Shown here piece by piece: positions 8,748 to 16,604 of a stretch of 64,000 bases of DNA. Each line of letters opens with the position of its first letter. Position 1 is the stretch's first letter. Source of the stretch: Micromonospora cathayae (GTDB lineage Bacteria; Actinomycetota; Actinomycetes; Mycobacteriales; Micromonosporaceae); NCBI RefSeq assembly GCF_028993575.1, contig NZ_CP118615.1, positions 3,720,001 through 3,784,000 on the forward strand. The letters run 5' to 3'. The translations under genes and the position numbers were made by a program. The notes under the pieces were generated by a model. That model worked only from the letters and a program-made list of their open reading frames with translations. It did not search any database and was not told the DNA's origin.

Positions 8748-8945
8748 TCAGCGGAACATGGCGCGGATCGCGGCGATCAGGAAGACCGCGCCGACGACCA
8801 GCCCGATGATCCGGACGGCGGGGACGTCGTACCAGCTGACCTCGTCGGCGGCGCGGACGGCATCGGTGGCGAGCAGGAGCGAGACAGGCACCCTGGCACT
8901 CTCGCACGCCTCCGCGACCGCCGCCACGGTCGGCCGTTCCGCCAC
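8748..8945 (-). CDS. Small single-pass membrane protein
   Basis: Up to 65 residues from a GTG at 8945. The C-terminal third is one hydrophobic segment (VRIIGLVVGAVFLIAAI) followed by RAMFR, which looks like a real short membrane protein. The N-terminal part is less convincing, and the true start could be the internal GTG in front of PVSLLLATD. Function unknown. It is divergent from the GH3 gene, with the AT-rich palindrome at 8950-8978 between them. Confidence 0.5.
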   Translation of the reverse strand: MAERPTVAAVAEACESARVPVSLLLATDAVRAADEVSWYDVPAVRIIGLVVGAVFLIAAIRAMFR

Positions 8946-8949
8946 TCTC

Positions 8950-8978
8950 AGTAATAGAAAGGTTTATTGACTATTACT
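8950..8978. promoter_or_regulatory. AT-rich palindromic operator candidate upstream of the GH3 gene
   Basis: AGTAATAG (8950-8957) and CTATTACT (8971-8978) form a perfect 8-bp inverted repeat around a 13-bp AT-rich centre. This AT-rich patch stands out in very GC-rich DNA. A -35-like TTGACT (8967-8972) overlaps the right arm and points at the glycosidase gene, so a bound repressor would block transcription. The sequence shows the palindrome; the repressor role is inference. Confidence 0.6.
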
Positions 8979-9056
8979 CGGCCCGGTGTGACCATTGGGC
9001 AGCACCGCCGGCGGCAGGGGAGTCCGCGGCAGGAGGACCGAGGGGTACGGGCACGC

Positions 9057-10544
9057 ATGAGCGCACCGATGGGGAACCTGGCGAGCCTGGCCGCCGCCGT
9101 CCTGCAACCCGGTTTCGTCGGCACCACCCCACCCGAGTGGGTCCGCCGGTGGCTCGGCGAAGGGCTCGGCGCGGTGGTCCTGTTCGCCCGCAACGTCGTC
9201 GACCCCACCCAGGTGGCCGCGCTCACCGCCGCGCTGCGCGCCGAACGGCCGGACGTCATCGTCGCCATCGACGAGGAGGGCGGCGACGTCACCCGGATCG
9301 AATCCGGCCCCGGCAGCTCCCGCCCCGGCAACCTGGCCCTCGGCGCGGTCGACGACCCGTACCTCACCGAGGAGGTGGCCCGCGACCTCGGCGTGGAGCT
9401 GGCCGCCGCCGGGGTCACCCTGAACTACGCCCCGGACGCCGACGTCAACTCCAACCCCGACAACCCCGTCATCGGGGTACGCGCGTTCGGCGCCGACCCG
9501 GCCCTGGTCGCCCGGCACACCGCCGCCTGGGTCCGGGGTCTCCAGGCCGGCGGGGTCGCCGCCTGCGCGAAACACTTCCCCGGGCACGGCGACACCCGCG
9601 TCGACTCGCACCACGACCTGCCCCGGATCACCGCCGACCGGGCCCGGCTCGACACCGGCGAGCTGGTGCCGTTCCGGGCCGCCATCGCCGCCGGGGTGCA
9701 GGCGGTGATGACCGGACACCTGGTGGTTCCCGCCCTGGACCCGATACTGCCGGCCACCCTGAGCCGCGCGGTACTGACCGACCTGCTCCGCGACGAGCTG
9801 GGCTTCCACGGGGTCGTGGTGACCGACGCGGTGGAGATGCGCGCGGTCGCCGACACGCACGGCCTGACCGGCGCGGCGGTCCGCGCCCTGACCGCCGGGG
9901 CGGACGCGATCTGCGTCGGCGGGGAACACGCCGACGAGGCCACCGTCCGCCGGCTGCGCGACGCCATCGTCGCCGCCGTCGTCGCCGGTGACCTGCCCGA
10001 GGAGCGGCTCGCCGAGGCCGCCAAACGGGTCGGCCAACTCGCCGAGTGGACCGTCGCCGCCCGCGCCGACCGGACCCGGTACGCGGGCGCCACCGGCATC
10101 GGGTTGACCGCCGCCCGCCGCGCGCTGCGGGTGACCACCGCCGGCGTCGAACCGTTGCCCACGTTGACCGTCCCGGCGCACGTGGTGGAGTTCGCGCCAC
10201 CGCGCAACATCGCCATCGGCGCGGAAACCCCGTGGGGGCTCGGCGCGCCCCTGGCCGACCTGCTCCCCGGCACCACCACCGTCCGGTACGCCGAGGCGGA
10301 CGTACCCGCCGACCCGGCCGCCGGGGCCGCCGGCCGCCGGCTCGTGCTGGTGGTCCGGGACCTGCACCGGCACGACTGGATGCGCGCGGCGGTGGCCCGC
10401 GCGCTGGCCGGTCACCCGGACGCGATCGTGGTCGAACTCGGCCTGCCGGTACTGTCCGCCGGCCGGGTGCACGTCGCCACGCACGGCGCGAGCATGGCCG
10501 GCGCGCGGGCCGCCGCCGAACTTCTCACCGGCGTACCTGCCTGA
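9057..10544 (+). CDS. GH3 beta-N-acetylhexosaminidase (NagZ-type)
   Basis: A 495-residue glycoside hydrolase family 3 enzyme that releases N-acetylglucosamine from peptidoglycan or chitin fragments. It carries the substrate-loop motif KHFPGHGDT with a following DSHHDLP, which holds the His/Asp general acid-base pair of the NagZ clade. The nucleophile Asp257 is in VVVTDAVEM. No signal peptide is seen, so it is probably cytoplasmic and acts on imported disaccharides. The ATG at 9057 follows a purine-rich GGAGGACCGAGGGG stretch. An AT-rich palindrome about 80 bp upstream is the likely control site. Confidence 0.9.
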   Translation: MSAPMGNLASLAAAVLQPGFVGTTPPEWVRRWLGEGLGAVVLFARNVVDPTQVAALTAALRAERPDVIVAIDEEGGDVTRIESGPGSSRPGNLALGAVDDPYLTEEVARDLGVELAAAGVTLNYAPDADVNSNPDNPVIGVRAFGADPALVARHTAAWVRGLQAGGVAACAKHFPGHGDTRVDSHHDLPRITADRARLDTGELVPFRAAIAAGVQAVMTGHLVVPALDPILPATLSRAVLTDLLRDELGFHGVVVTDAVEMRAVADTHGLTGAAVRALTAGADAICVGGEHADEATVRRLRDAIVAAVVAGDLPEERLAEAAKRVGQLAEWTVAARADRTRYAGATGIGLTAARRALRVTTAGVEPLPTLTVPAHVVEFAPPRNIAIGAETPWGLGAPLADLLPGTTTVRYAEADVPADPAAGAAGRRLVLVVRDLHRHDWMRAAVARALAGHPDAIVVELGLPVLSAGRVHVATHGASMAGARAAAELLTGVPA

Positions 10545-10599
10545 CCCGCCGCGCCCCACGACCTTCCGCTCACCGCGCCGTGCCGCCAGCCTGCCGGGG

Positions 10600-10821
10600 C
10601 GACACGTCTCCGAGCGCGAAGCGATCGAGGCGCTCTACTCATCCCAACGGATCGAGAATCACATCGGGACGCTGCTGTTGGCCGTAGCTGGCCTGGCAGA
10701 AACCGCACGGGTGATCATGTTGTTGTGCGAGCGCTTCGGGAAGGTCAACAGCTACGCCATCCTGGCGGTACGGCCGGCCACGCCCGAGGAGGTCAAGCAG
10801 TGGATGGAGGGAACGCGATGA
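10600..10821 (+). pseudogene. Truncated toxin-like partner of the RHH protein
   Basis: An open frame with coding character (RHVSEREAIEALYSSQRIEN ... SYAILAVRPATPEEVKQW) ends in a TGA that overlaps the start of the RHH antitoxin gene (ATGA). The frame has no ATG, GTG or TTG at its left end and runs back into the end of the GH3 gene. The N-terminal part of the protein therefore seems lost, or a non-standard start is used. The pattern of a small basic protein ending in a beta strand plus ATPEE tail, followed by an RHH protein, resembles BrnT/DUF4258-like toxin-antitoxin pairs. The family assignment is tentative. Confidence 0.5.
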
Positions 10822-11105
10822 CTGCGAACCGGGATCCGAGGACGATGAGCCGGGAGGAACTGCTGGCCTACTTCGACCACGGTGGTGACCTCTCGGAGCT
10901 GCTGCGCGACGCAACCGTCGGACCCGACCTCGGGCCGGCACCGGCCCCCGAGACCATTCCGATGATCGTGACCGGTGTGCGGCTGTCCTCGGCCACCGTG
11001 CGACGGCTGGACGAACTCGCCGGCAACGACAGGGGCGGTCGGTCGGGTCTTATCCGCCAGGCGATCGACGAGTTTCTGGCCCGGCACAGCGGCGAGGCGG
11101 CCTGA
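10818..11105 (+). CDS. Ribbon-helix-helix (CopG-type) antitoxin-like protein
   Basis: A 95-residue protein. The C-terminal 45 residues form a ribbon-helix-helix DNA-binding domain: TGVRLSSATVRRLDELA, then SGLIRQAIDEFLARH. The N-terminal half is acidic (EELLAYFDHGGDLSELL) and would contact the toxin. The ATG overlaps the stop of the upstream frame (ATGA), the usual arrangement of an operon-encoded toxin-antitoxin pair. Because the partner looks truncated, this may be an orphan antitoxin or regulator. Confidence 0.8.
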   Translation: MTANRDPRTMSREELLAYFDHGGDLSELLRDATVGPDLGPAPAPETIPMIVTGVRLSSATVRRLDELAGNDRGGRSGLIRQAIDEFLARHSGEAA

Positions 11106-11116
11106 ACCGGCGGCGA

Positions 11117-11782
11117 TCAGACGGTGGTGAGCACCCCGTCGAGCGGCCCGGGCAGGACGTCCCGGCGGACCGCCACCTCGACGAGTAGCCGGACGTAGCG
11201 CAGGTTCCGGCGCGAGCTGCTGCGCAGGAACCGCCACAGCTGGGCCTCGGGCGGCCGATCCCGCCAGGCCGGCTGGATCTGGAACGCGCGGAACGAGCGC
11301 AGGTCACCATGCGCGTCGAAGACCTCCTCGACACCGGTCACGCCCACCGCACGGATCAGCTCGTCCTCCAGGTCGTCGACGCAGACGTGGAACCCGAACC
11401 GCGCCAGCTCGGCACGGGTGCGGGGGGAACCAACCCCGGCCGTCTCCAGGGCTCGGCGGAAGATCTCCTTCTCCCGCAGGTCGCACAGGCCGGCGAGGCG
11501 TACCCGACTGCCCGGCGGACCCCACCGGGTGAGAAAGTTGCCGATCGCGTGCGCCCCGCCGATCGGCACGACCACCACCCGTTCCGCCGCGAGATCCCGG
11601 CCCCGACCCACCGCCGCCGTCTCCAGCGCGACCTGGTCGCTGATGCCCTCGACGAGCACCACGGCCACGGCCGACTCGGCTGCCGCCAGGGCGCGGGCCG
11701 TCGCCCGCAGCGAGGCGGCGTTGCCACCCAGCGGCCCGTCGAGCGTCCCGCCGGCCCGCTCGCGGTGGTCCGCGACAGCCAT
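11117..11782 (-). CDS. Stand-alone TOPRIM (OLD-family-like) protein
   Basis: A 221-residue protein with a TOPRIM core like that of OLD-family nucleases. The Glu of the first strand is in VVLVEGISDQVALETAA; later comes VVVPIGGAHAIGNFL, then the acidic pair region LAGLCDLREK. OLD nucleases normally carry an N-terminal ABC ATPase; none is present here. The protein may be a nuclease or nucleotidyltransferase/hydrolase working alone or with a partner encoded elsewhere. The ATG at 11782 is preceded by GGGGGAATC. It is divergent from the SUKH gene at 11959. Confidence 0.75.
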   Translation of the reverse strand: MAVADHRERAGGTLDGPLGGNAASLRATARALAAAESAVAVVLVEGISDQVALETAAVGRGRDLAAERVVVVPIGGAHAIGNFLTRWGPPGSRVRLAGLCDLREKEIFRRALETAGVGSPRTRAELARFGFHVCVDDLEDELIRAVGVTGVEEVFDAHGDLRSFRAFQIQPAWRDRPPEAQLWRFLRSSSRRNLRYVRLLVEVAVRRDVLPGPLDGVLTTV

Positions 11783-11958
11783 GATGATTCCCCCGGTCCG
11801 TGGTGGTGGCGGAAACTCGCCCAGCGTACCGGTGACGGAAGGAACCGCCGACCGTGATTCCTGCCGGCCGCCGGAAGACCTCGTCGTCCCCCTCGACCGG
11901 CGCTGCCCGCCGGGAGACCATGGGGCCCACGACCCGAGCCCGGCGAGGAGGTCACGCG

Positions 11959-12573
11959 GTGGACGATCCGGTGGCGCACCGACCCGACGACCTGGCCGGC
12001 CGGCTGGCGCGGGTGGCCGCGAACCTGCGGGCCGCGGCGGCGATGCCGGGGGAGCCGCTGATGTTCGGCGCGCAGGAGCACCGCTTCCGGCTCGGACCAC
12101 CCCTGGCCGAGGAGACCGTCGTCGCTTTCGAACGACGACACCGGGTACGCCTTCCGGCCGACTACCGGGGTTTCGTCACCACGGTCGGGCACGGCGGGCC
12201 GGGCCGGTTCGGCGGGGCCGGCCCGTACTACGGCCTGCACCCGCTGGACGAGTGGGACGGATGCCTGCTGGGCCACCCTGACCCCGGCGCGCTGGCCCGG
12301 CCGTTCCCGGTCGAGCCGGGGCGGACGTACCGGGACTGGCTGTCCGAGGTGGCACCCGGTGACGACGACGAGCCGTACCTCGGCACCCTGGCCCTCGGCG
12401 ACCATGGCTGCGGGTACCTGTCGCTGCTGGTGGTCAGTGGGCCGACGCGCGGCCGGGTCACCGACAACTGCCCGGGACCGCAGGGGCCGACCTTCACCGG
12501 GGACGCGGACTTCCTGTCCTGGTACGAGCGGTGGCTGGACGCCGTCCTCAGCGGTGCCCGGCACTTCCGCTGA
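11959..12573 (+). CDS. SMI1/KNR4 (SUKH-1) family protein
   Basis: A 204-residue SUKH-superfamily protein. The core begins LAEETVVAFERRHRVRLPADYRGFVTTVG, the canonical SUKH helix followed by LP..Y..FL..., and continues with Gly- and Asp-rich strands (DDDEPYLGTLALGDHGCGY). SUKH proteins are typical immunity proteins against polymorphic toxins. No toxin gene lies next to it, so it is an orphan immunity protein or a housekeeping paralog. The GTG at 11959 has a GAGGAGG ribosome site 8 nt upstream. Confidence 0.85.
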   Translation: MDDPVAHRPDDLAGRLARVAANLRAAAAMPGEPLMFGAQEHRFRLGPPLAEETVVAFERRHRVRLPADYRGFVTTVGHGGPGRFGGAGPYYGLHPLDEWDGCLLGHPDPGALARPFPVEPGRTYRDWLSEVAPGDDDEPYLGTLALGDHGCGYLSLLVVSGPTRGRVTDNCPGPQGPTFTGDADFLSWYERWLDAVLSGARHFR

Positions 12574-12684
12574 CGCACGACGCGTCGTACCAGGGAGCAC
12601 GGTTCGTCGGAAAGCCCGCCGGATGTCGGCGGGTGGGTCTAGCGTCCGACGGTGAACGGTCCCGGCGGACAGAGGAGCACCGCG

Positions 12685-13095
12685 ATGACGTCCCGACTCA
12701 ACCCGTACCTGACGTTCGACGGCAACGCCCGCGAGGCGATGGAGTTCTACCGGTCGGTGTTCGGCGGCCAGCTCCAGATCAGCACTTTCGGCGAGTACGG
12801 CGTCTCCGAGCCCGCCGACGCGGACAAGGTCATGCACGCGATGCTGACCACCGACCAGGGCTACGTGCTGATGGCCTCCGACACCGCGCCCGGCATGTCG
12901 TTCGAGCCGGGCAACACCATCACGTGCAGCCTCAGCGGCGATTCCGCTGACGGGCTCGAGGAGGTCTGGGCGAAGCTGTCCGACGGTGGCACCGTCACCA
13001 TGCCGTTCGAGAAGCAGATGTGGGGCGACCGGTACGGCGCGTGCGTCGACCGGTTCGGCACCCCGTGGATGGTCAACGTCGCCGAGCCGCAGTGA
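12685..13095 (+). CDS. VOC-family (PhnB/glyoxalase-like) protein
   Basis: A 136-residue vicinal-oxygen-chelate protein of the PhnB-like group. It starts with NPYLTFDGNAREAMEFYRSVFGG, contains LMASDTAPGM, and ends with the standard WGDRYGACVDRFGTPWMVN. Such proteins are small dimeric beta-alpha-beta enzymes or binding proteins; the substrate cannot be told. The ATG has AGAGGAG upstream. It is monocistronic, and a TAGCGT -10-like element lies about 40 bp upstream. Confidence 0.9.
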   Translation: MTSRLNPYLTFDGNAREAMEFYRSVFGGQLQISTFGEYGVSEPADADKVMHAMLTTDQGYVLMASDTAPGMSFEPGNTITCSLSGDSADGLEEVWAKLSDGGTVTMPFEKQMWGDRYGACVDRFGTPWMVNVAEPQ

Positions 13096-13149
13096 CCGGG
13101 TCACGGAGACGGGCCGGATGCCCTCCCGTCTCCGCTGTCGGCTGATCCG

Positions 13150-13335
13150 TCAGGCTGTGGAACGGGCGAGGTTCACGAACGCCCGCCAGGTGGTTGGGGT
13201 GAAGACGAGGGCTGGCCCGTGGGGGTCCTTGCTGTCGCGGACGGCCACGATGTCGGGCAGGTTGTCGGCCACCTCCACGCAGTCGGTGTGTGCGCTGCGG
13301 GTGGCCTTGCGCCAGGTCGCGCTGCTCAGGTCCAT
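13150..13335 (-). CDS. DUF397 domain protein
   Basis: A 61-residue DUF397 protein with the typical opening MDLSSATWRKATRS, the core CVEVADNLPDIVAVRDSKDP, and a C-terminal FTPTTWRAFV. The family occurs almost only in actinomycetes, encoded directly after an XRE/DUF5753 regulator, and is linked to developmental control (WhiJ-like systems). The ATG overlaps the end of the regulator gene by 10 bp, so translation is coupled. Confidence 0.93.
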   Translation of the reverse strand: MDLSSATWRKATRSAHTDCVEVADNLPDIVAVRDSKDPHGPALVFTPTTWRAFVNLARSTA

Positions 13336-14135
13336 GACGTCACCACTTCCTTGAGGAGTTCGAGTGACTGCCGGCGGGGCAGGGCCTCGTTACGCACCGT
13401 CTCCCACCGTGCCAACAGCGTAGCCACTGCGGGTTCCCCATCGACGACTGTCCCACTGAGCTGGTTCTCCAAACTGGCGACCCACCCGCCGTCCGTGCTG
13501 TGCACCAGCGTGAACGGTCCGGACATGCCTGAATACAGACCCACGCCGAGCGGGACGACGTGGATGCTGATGGTCGGGCGCTCGGCCATGGCCACCAGGT
13601 GCTCGACCTGCCGGGTCATCAGGCCCCGGAAGCTCTCGTCCTCGCGGTGCAGCAGGGCCTCGTCGACGACCGCGATGAGCTGGGGTGGATCTGGCTGCGC
13701 GAGGACGGCCTGCCGGTCCATCCGGGCGGCTACCCGCTTCTCCACCTCCTCATCGCTGAGCAGACCGTCGTACCGGATGACGGCGCGGGCGTAGATCTCG
13801 GTCTGGAGCAGGGCCGGGATCAGCGTGGGATGGAAGCAGCGGAGCTGCCGGGCGGTGCGCTCCGCGTCCAGCCAGGGACGGAACCACGACGGCTGCCGTT
13901 CACGTTCCATCATCCGGAGCAGGGCGATCAGCAGCCCGCCCGAGTCGAGTACCTCGTCGGCGCGGGTGAGGAACGCCCGGTCGAGGGGGCGTTGGCCCAG
14001 TTCGACGGCGGAGATCATCGATCCGGAGTAGTGCACCTGCTTGCCGAACTCCTCCTGGTTCAGCCCGGCCGCCGTCCGTAGCCGACGAAGCTGGGCCCGG
14101 ATCAGGTCGGCGATGGGTTCCGTTGCGCGTTCCAC
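13326..14135 (-). CDS. XRE helix-turn-helix regulator with DUF5753 domain
   Basis: A 269-residue regulator. The N-terminal XRE-type HTH reads LRRLRTAAGLNQEEFGKQVH followed by SGSMISAVELGQRP. The rest is a DUF5753 domain (FHPTLIPALLQTEIYARAV; HREDESFRGLMTRQVEHL; HVVPLGVGLYSGMSGPF). It pairs with the downstream DUF397 gene as in WhiJ/AbaA-type actinomycete modules that control development or secondary metabolism. The GTG at 14135 has GGAGG 4 nt upstream, which is better than the longer frame start. Confidence 0.92.
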   Translation of the reverse strand: MERATEPIADLIRAQLRRLRTAAGLNQEEFGKQVHYSGSMISAVELGQRPLDRAFLTRADEVLDSGGLLIALLRMMERERQPSWFRPWLDAERTARQLRCFHPTLIPALLQTEIYARAVIRYDGLLSDEEVEKRVAARMDRQAVLAQPDPPQLIAVVDEALLHREDESFRGLMTRQVEHLVAMAERPTISIHVVPLGVGLYSGMSGPFTLVHSTDGGWVASLENQLSGTVVDGEPAVATLLARWETVRNEALPRRQSLELLKEVVTSWT

Positions 14136-14374
14136 ACGTCCTCCACAACCTGGCGGTGAACTCCACTCGGGACCGACCGGACCGGCGGTCGCCGACGGTC
14201 GGTCCCCGGTGACAGCTCGAAAGACTTCACACCGTAGCGGACCGGTCACGAAACTCGGTGTCAGTGGACCCGCTCCCAGCCGTGCCGAGGCGGAGCGCGG
14301 TCCGCGGGGTCGCCCCCGGGCCCTTCCCCCGAACGCCGGGGGCGACCCCTTCCCGTACGGAATGGAGACGTGCC

Positions 14375-14740
14375 GTGGACCGCCAGCTCGTCCTCACCAT
14401 CCAGCGCCGGCACGTGCCGGCCGGCACCCGGTGGACGTGTACCTGGTGCGGCCGTCCGTGGCCCTGCCCCCGGTACCGGCAGCTCCCCACCCACGGTGAG
14501 CTGTACGGCCGGATGTTTGCCCTGATGACGATGCGGCTCGGCACCGCCCTGAGCGACCTGGCCGGGCGGGACGGCCCCTTCGCGCCGTGCGTGCTGGTCC
14601 GCCGGTTCCTGTGGTTCGTGCCGCTGGACAGCCGGGATATCGACGACCTGATCGACGTCCTGACGACCGGGTGGCATCCGGGGCCACCGCACGCGGTCGC
14701 CCACGAGCAGGCCGAACAGCCGGTACGGCGGCCGGCGTGA
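14375..14740 (+). CDS. Cys-motif protein 1 (WxCxxC...WPC)
   Basis: A 121-residue protein of a small family I know only from Micromonosporaceae-like genomes. The N-terminal motif RHVPAGTRWTCTWCGRPWPC has Cys spacing that suggests a zinc knuckle. After it come PRYR and a helical region with LYGRMFALM. The rest is helical and ends in an Arg-rich tail. The GTG at 14375 has GGAGA upstream. Its TGA overlaps the start of the next gene (GTGA), and that product carries a related motif. It is divergent from the XRE/DUF397 pair. Function unknown. Confidence 0.75.
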   Translation: MDRQLVLTIQRRHVPAGTRWTCTWCGRPWPCPRYRQLPTHGELYGRMFALMTMRLGTALSDLAGRDGPFAPCVLVRRFLWFVPLDSRDIDDLIDVLTTGWHPGPPHAVAHEQAEQPVRRPA

Positions 14741-14988
14741 CCCGAGCCGCCCCGCACGAACCGATGCGTCCGCTCTGGCGGTGCGGGGCCTGCCGGGCGG
14801 ACTGGCCGTGCGAGCCGGCCAAGCTGATCCTGCTGCACCGGTACCGGGACAACCGGACCGGTCTGTTCCTGCATTTGGCGCACCTGCTGGTGGCCGCCAC
14901 GCCGCAACTCACCGAGCTGCACCGGATCACCGGGACGCAGCAGAACCTGGCCGAGCGGTTCGTCTACTGGGCCCGTCCCCGGACGTGA
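14737..14988 (+). CDS. Cys-motif protein 2 (WxCxxC...WPC), often mislabelled flavin reductase
   Basis: An 83-residue partner of the preceding gene. It shows the motif LWRCGACRADWPCEPAK, with the same Cys spacing, then a hydrophobic helix (LFLHLAHLLVAATPQL) and the ending RFVYWARPRT. Similar short proteins are sometimes annotated as flavin reductase, but no flavin-binding domain fits in this length. The GTG start overlaps the upstream stop. The two related Cys motifs in adjacent genes suggest a heteromeric pair. Confidence 0.75.
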   Translation: MTRAAPHEPMRPLWRCGACRADWPCEPAKLILLHRYRDNRTGLFLHLAHLLVAATPQLTELHRITGTQQNLAERFVYWARPRT

Positions 14989-15004
14989 GCGGACGTGAAC
15001 AGCC

Positions 15005-15289
15005 TCAGGAGGCGACCAGGTCGGCGTACTCGGGGTGCTTGTCGATGAAGGCGGCCATGAACGGGCACTGCGGCACCACCCGCGACCCGCGCCGGCGGAT
15101 CTCGTCCAGGGTGCCGCGCATCAGCGCCCCGCCGACCCCCTTGCCCTGGAAGGTCGGGTCCACCTCGGTGTGCGTGAAGACCAGCACGTCCGGGCTCTGC
15201 TGCCGGTACGCGGTGAACCCGGCCAGCGCGTCGTCGACCAGGATCTCGAAGCGGCGGCGGGCCGGAGCGTCCTCGACCAGATGACTCAT
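15005..15289 (-). CDS. Small GNAT-type N-acetyltransferase (CG family)
   Basis: A 94-residue single-domain acetyltransferase of the short Acetyltransf_CG type (YidJ-like). It has the acetyl-CoA loop QGKGVGGALM and the family motif SRVVPQCPFMAAFIDKHPEY. The substrate is unknown. It starts at the ATG at 15289 and lies 15 bp downstream of the cysteine-desulfurase-like gene in the same orientation, so the two are probably cotranscribed. Confidence 0.92.
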   Translation of the reverse strand: MSHLVEDAPARRRFEILVDDALAGFTAYRQQSPDVLVFTHTEVDPTFQGKGVGGALMRGTLDEIRRRGSRVVPQCPFMAAFIDKHPEYADLVAS

Positions 15290-15304
15290 TCGATCATTCT
15301 CCCC

Positions 15305-16513
15305 TCACCGCCGGGCCAGCCGGCCCAGTTCGGCCAGCAACCGGTCGACCTCGTCGACCGTGTTGTAGTGGTAGACGCTCGCCCGGACCGCCCCGCCCCG
15401 CTCGCGCAGCCCGGTGGCGGTGAAGTACTCGTAGGCGTAGTAGTCGCCGTGGGACAGGCAGATCCCTTCCGCGCCGAGCGCGGCGGCGGTCTCGGCGGGG
15501 GCCTGGTCGGCCAGCCGGAACGACACCGTGGGGCAGCGGCCCGGCGGGGCCGGCAGCACGGTCACCCCGGGCAGCGCGGCCAGGCCGGCGAGCAGCCGGG
15601 CGAGGACCTGCTCCTCGTACGCCCGCGCGGCGGTCAGCCCGGCGCGCAACCGCTCCCGGCGGTCGCCGGTGGCGTCGGGGTCGAGGGCCGCCAGGTGGTC
15701 CACGGCGGCGGTCACCCCGGCCAGCAGCGGGAAGCTCGGCGTACCGAACTCGAACCGCTCCGGCACGGTGTCGGCGGACGGGCGGAGCTTGTCCGGCCGC
15801 AGCCCCGCCCAGCGGGCCGGGTCGGCGACCAGCGCCGCCAGGTGCGGGCCGGACCACTTGTACGCGCTGGTGACGAAGAAGTCCGCGCCGAGGGCGGGCA
15901 CGTCGGTGGGGCCGTGCGGCACGGAGTGCACGCCGTCCACGCAGACCAGTGCCCCGGCCGCGTGGGCCAGCTTGGTGATCGCCCCGACGTCGGGGACCGC
16001 GCCGGTGGCGTTGCTGGCGGCGGTCACCGCGACCAGCCGGGTCCGGTCGCCGAGCAGGTCGGCGTACTGCCCGACGGGCAGGTCACCGCTGTCCGGGTCG
16101 AACTCCGCCCAGCGTACGGTCGCTCCGGCCCGCTCGGCCGCCTGCACCCAGGGCCGGACGTTCGCGTCGTGGTCCAGCCGGGAGACTACCACCTCGTCGC
16201 CGGGCCGCCAGGTCGCGCCGAGCGTCCGGGCCAGGGTGTACGTCAGGGCGGTCGCGCTCGGCCCGAGCACCACCCCCTCCGGTACGACGCCGAGCAGGTC
16301 GGCCACGGCGGACCGGGCCCCGGCGACGATCTCCAGCGAGCGGCGGCCGGGGCCGAAGGCCGGGCTGCGGTTGCCGAGAGCGGCGCGCATGGCGGCGGTG
16401 ACCGCGTCCACCACCGGCGCGGCGGTCTGGGTGCCGGCGGCACCGTCGAAGTGCAGGTGACCCTCGGCGAGCGCCGGGTAGGCGGCCCGGACCCGGGTGA
16501 TGTCGAACGGCAT
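15305..16513 (-). CDS. Cysteine desulfurase-like PLP enzyme
   Basis: A 402-residue class-V aminotransferase-fold protein of the cysteine-desulfurase-like family (TIGR01976 type). The PLP lysine is in TSAYKWSGPHLA, preceded by the cofactor Asp/His motif VCVDGVHSVPH. The opening HFDGAAGTQ is the family's substrate-loop signature. SufS-type desulfurases carry a mobile Cys loop near the C-terminus, which I cannot see clearly here, so desulfurase activity is uncertain. The ATG is at 16513. Confidence 0.87.
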   Translation of the reverse strand: MPFDITRVRAAYPALAEGHLHFDGAAGTQTAAPVVDAVTAAMRAALGNRSPAFGPGRRSLEIVAGARSAVADLLGVVPEGVVLGPSATALTYTLARTLGATWRPGDEVVVSRLDHDANVRPWVQAAERAGATVRWAEFDPDSGDLPVGQYADLLGDRTRLVAVTAASNATGAVPDVGAITKLAHAAGALVCVDGVHSVPHGPTDVPALGADFFVTSAYKWSGPHLAALVADPARWAGLRPDKLRPSADTVPERFEFGTPSFPLLAGVTAAVDHLAALDPDATGDRRERLRAGLTAARAYEEQVLARLLAGLAALPGVTVLPAPPGRCPTVSFRLADQAPAETAAALGAEGICLSHGDYYAYEYFTATGLRERGGAVRASVYHYNTVDEVDRLLAELGRLARR

Positions 16514-16590
16514 GTCCGGACCCTAGCGCGACTCCGGCCCACCATGCCCCTGCACAAGATCGCCCTGGTGCTCCGGTCGACGGTGTCTCG

Positions 16591-16604
16591 TACCCTTGGT
16601 GGGG
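16591..16604 (+). promoter_or_regulatory. -10 element of a probable leaderless transcript
   Basis: TACCCT (16591-16596) lies 7 nt before the GTG at 16604, with no convincing ribosome site between. This spacing puts the transcription start at or next to the start codon. No clear -35 is visible. Confidence 0.5.
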
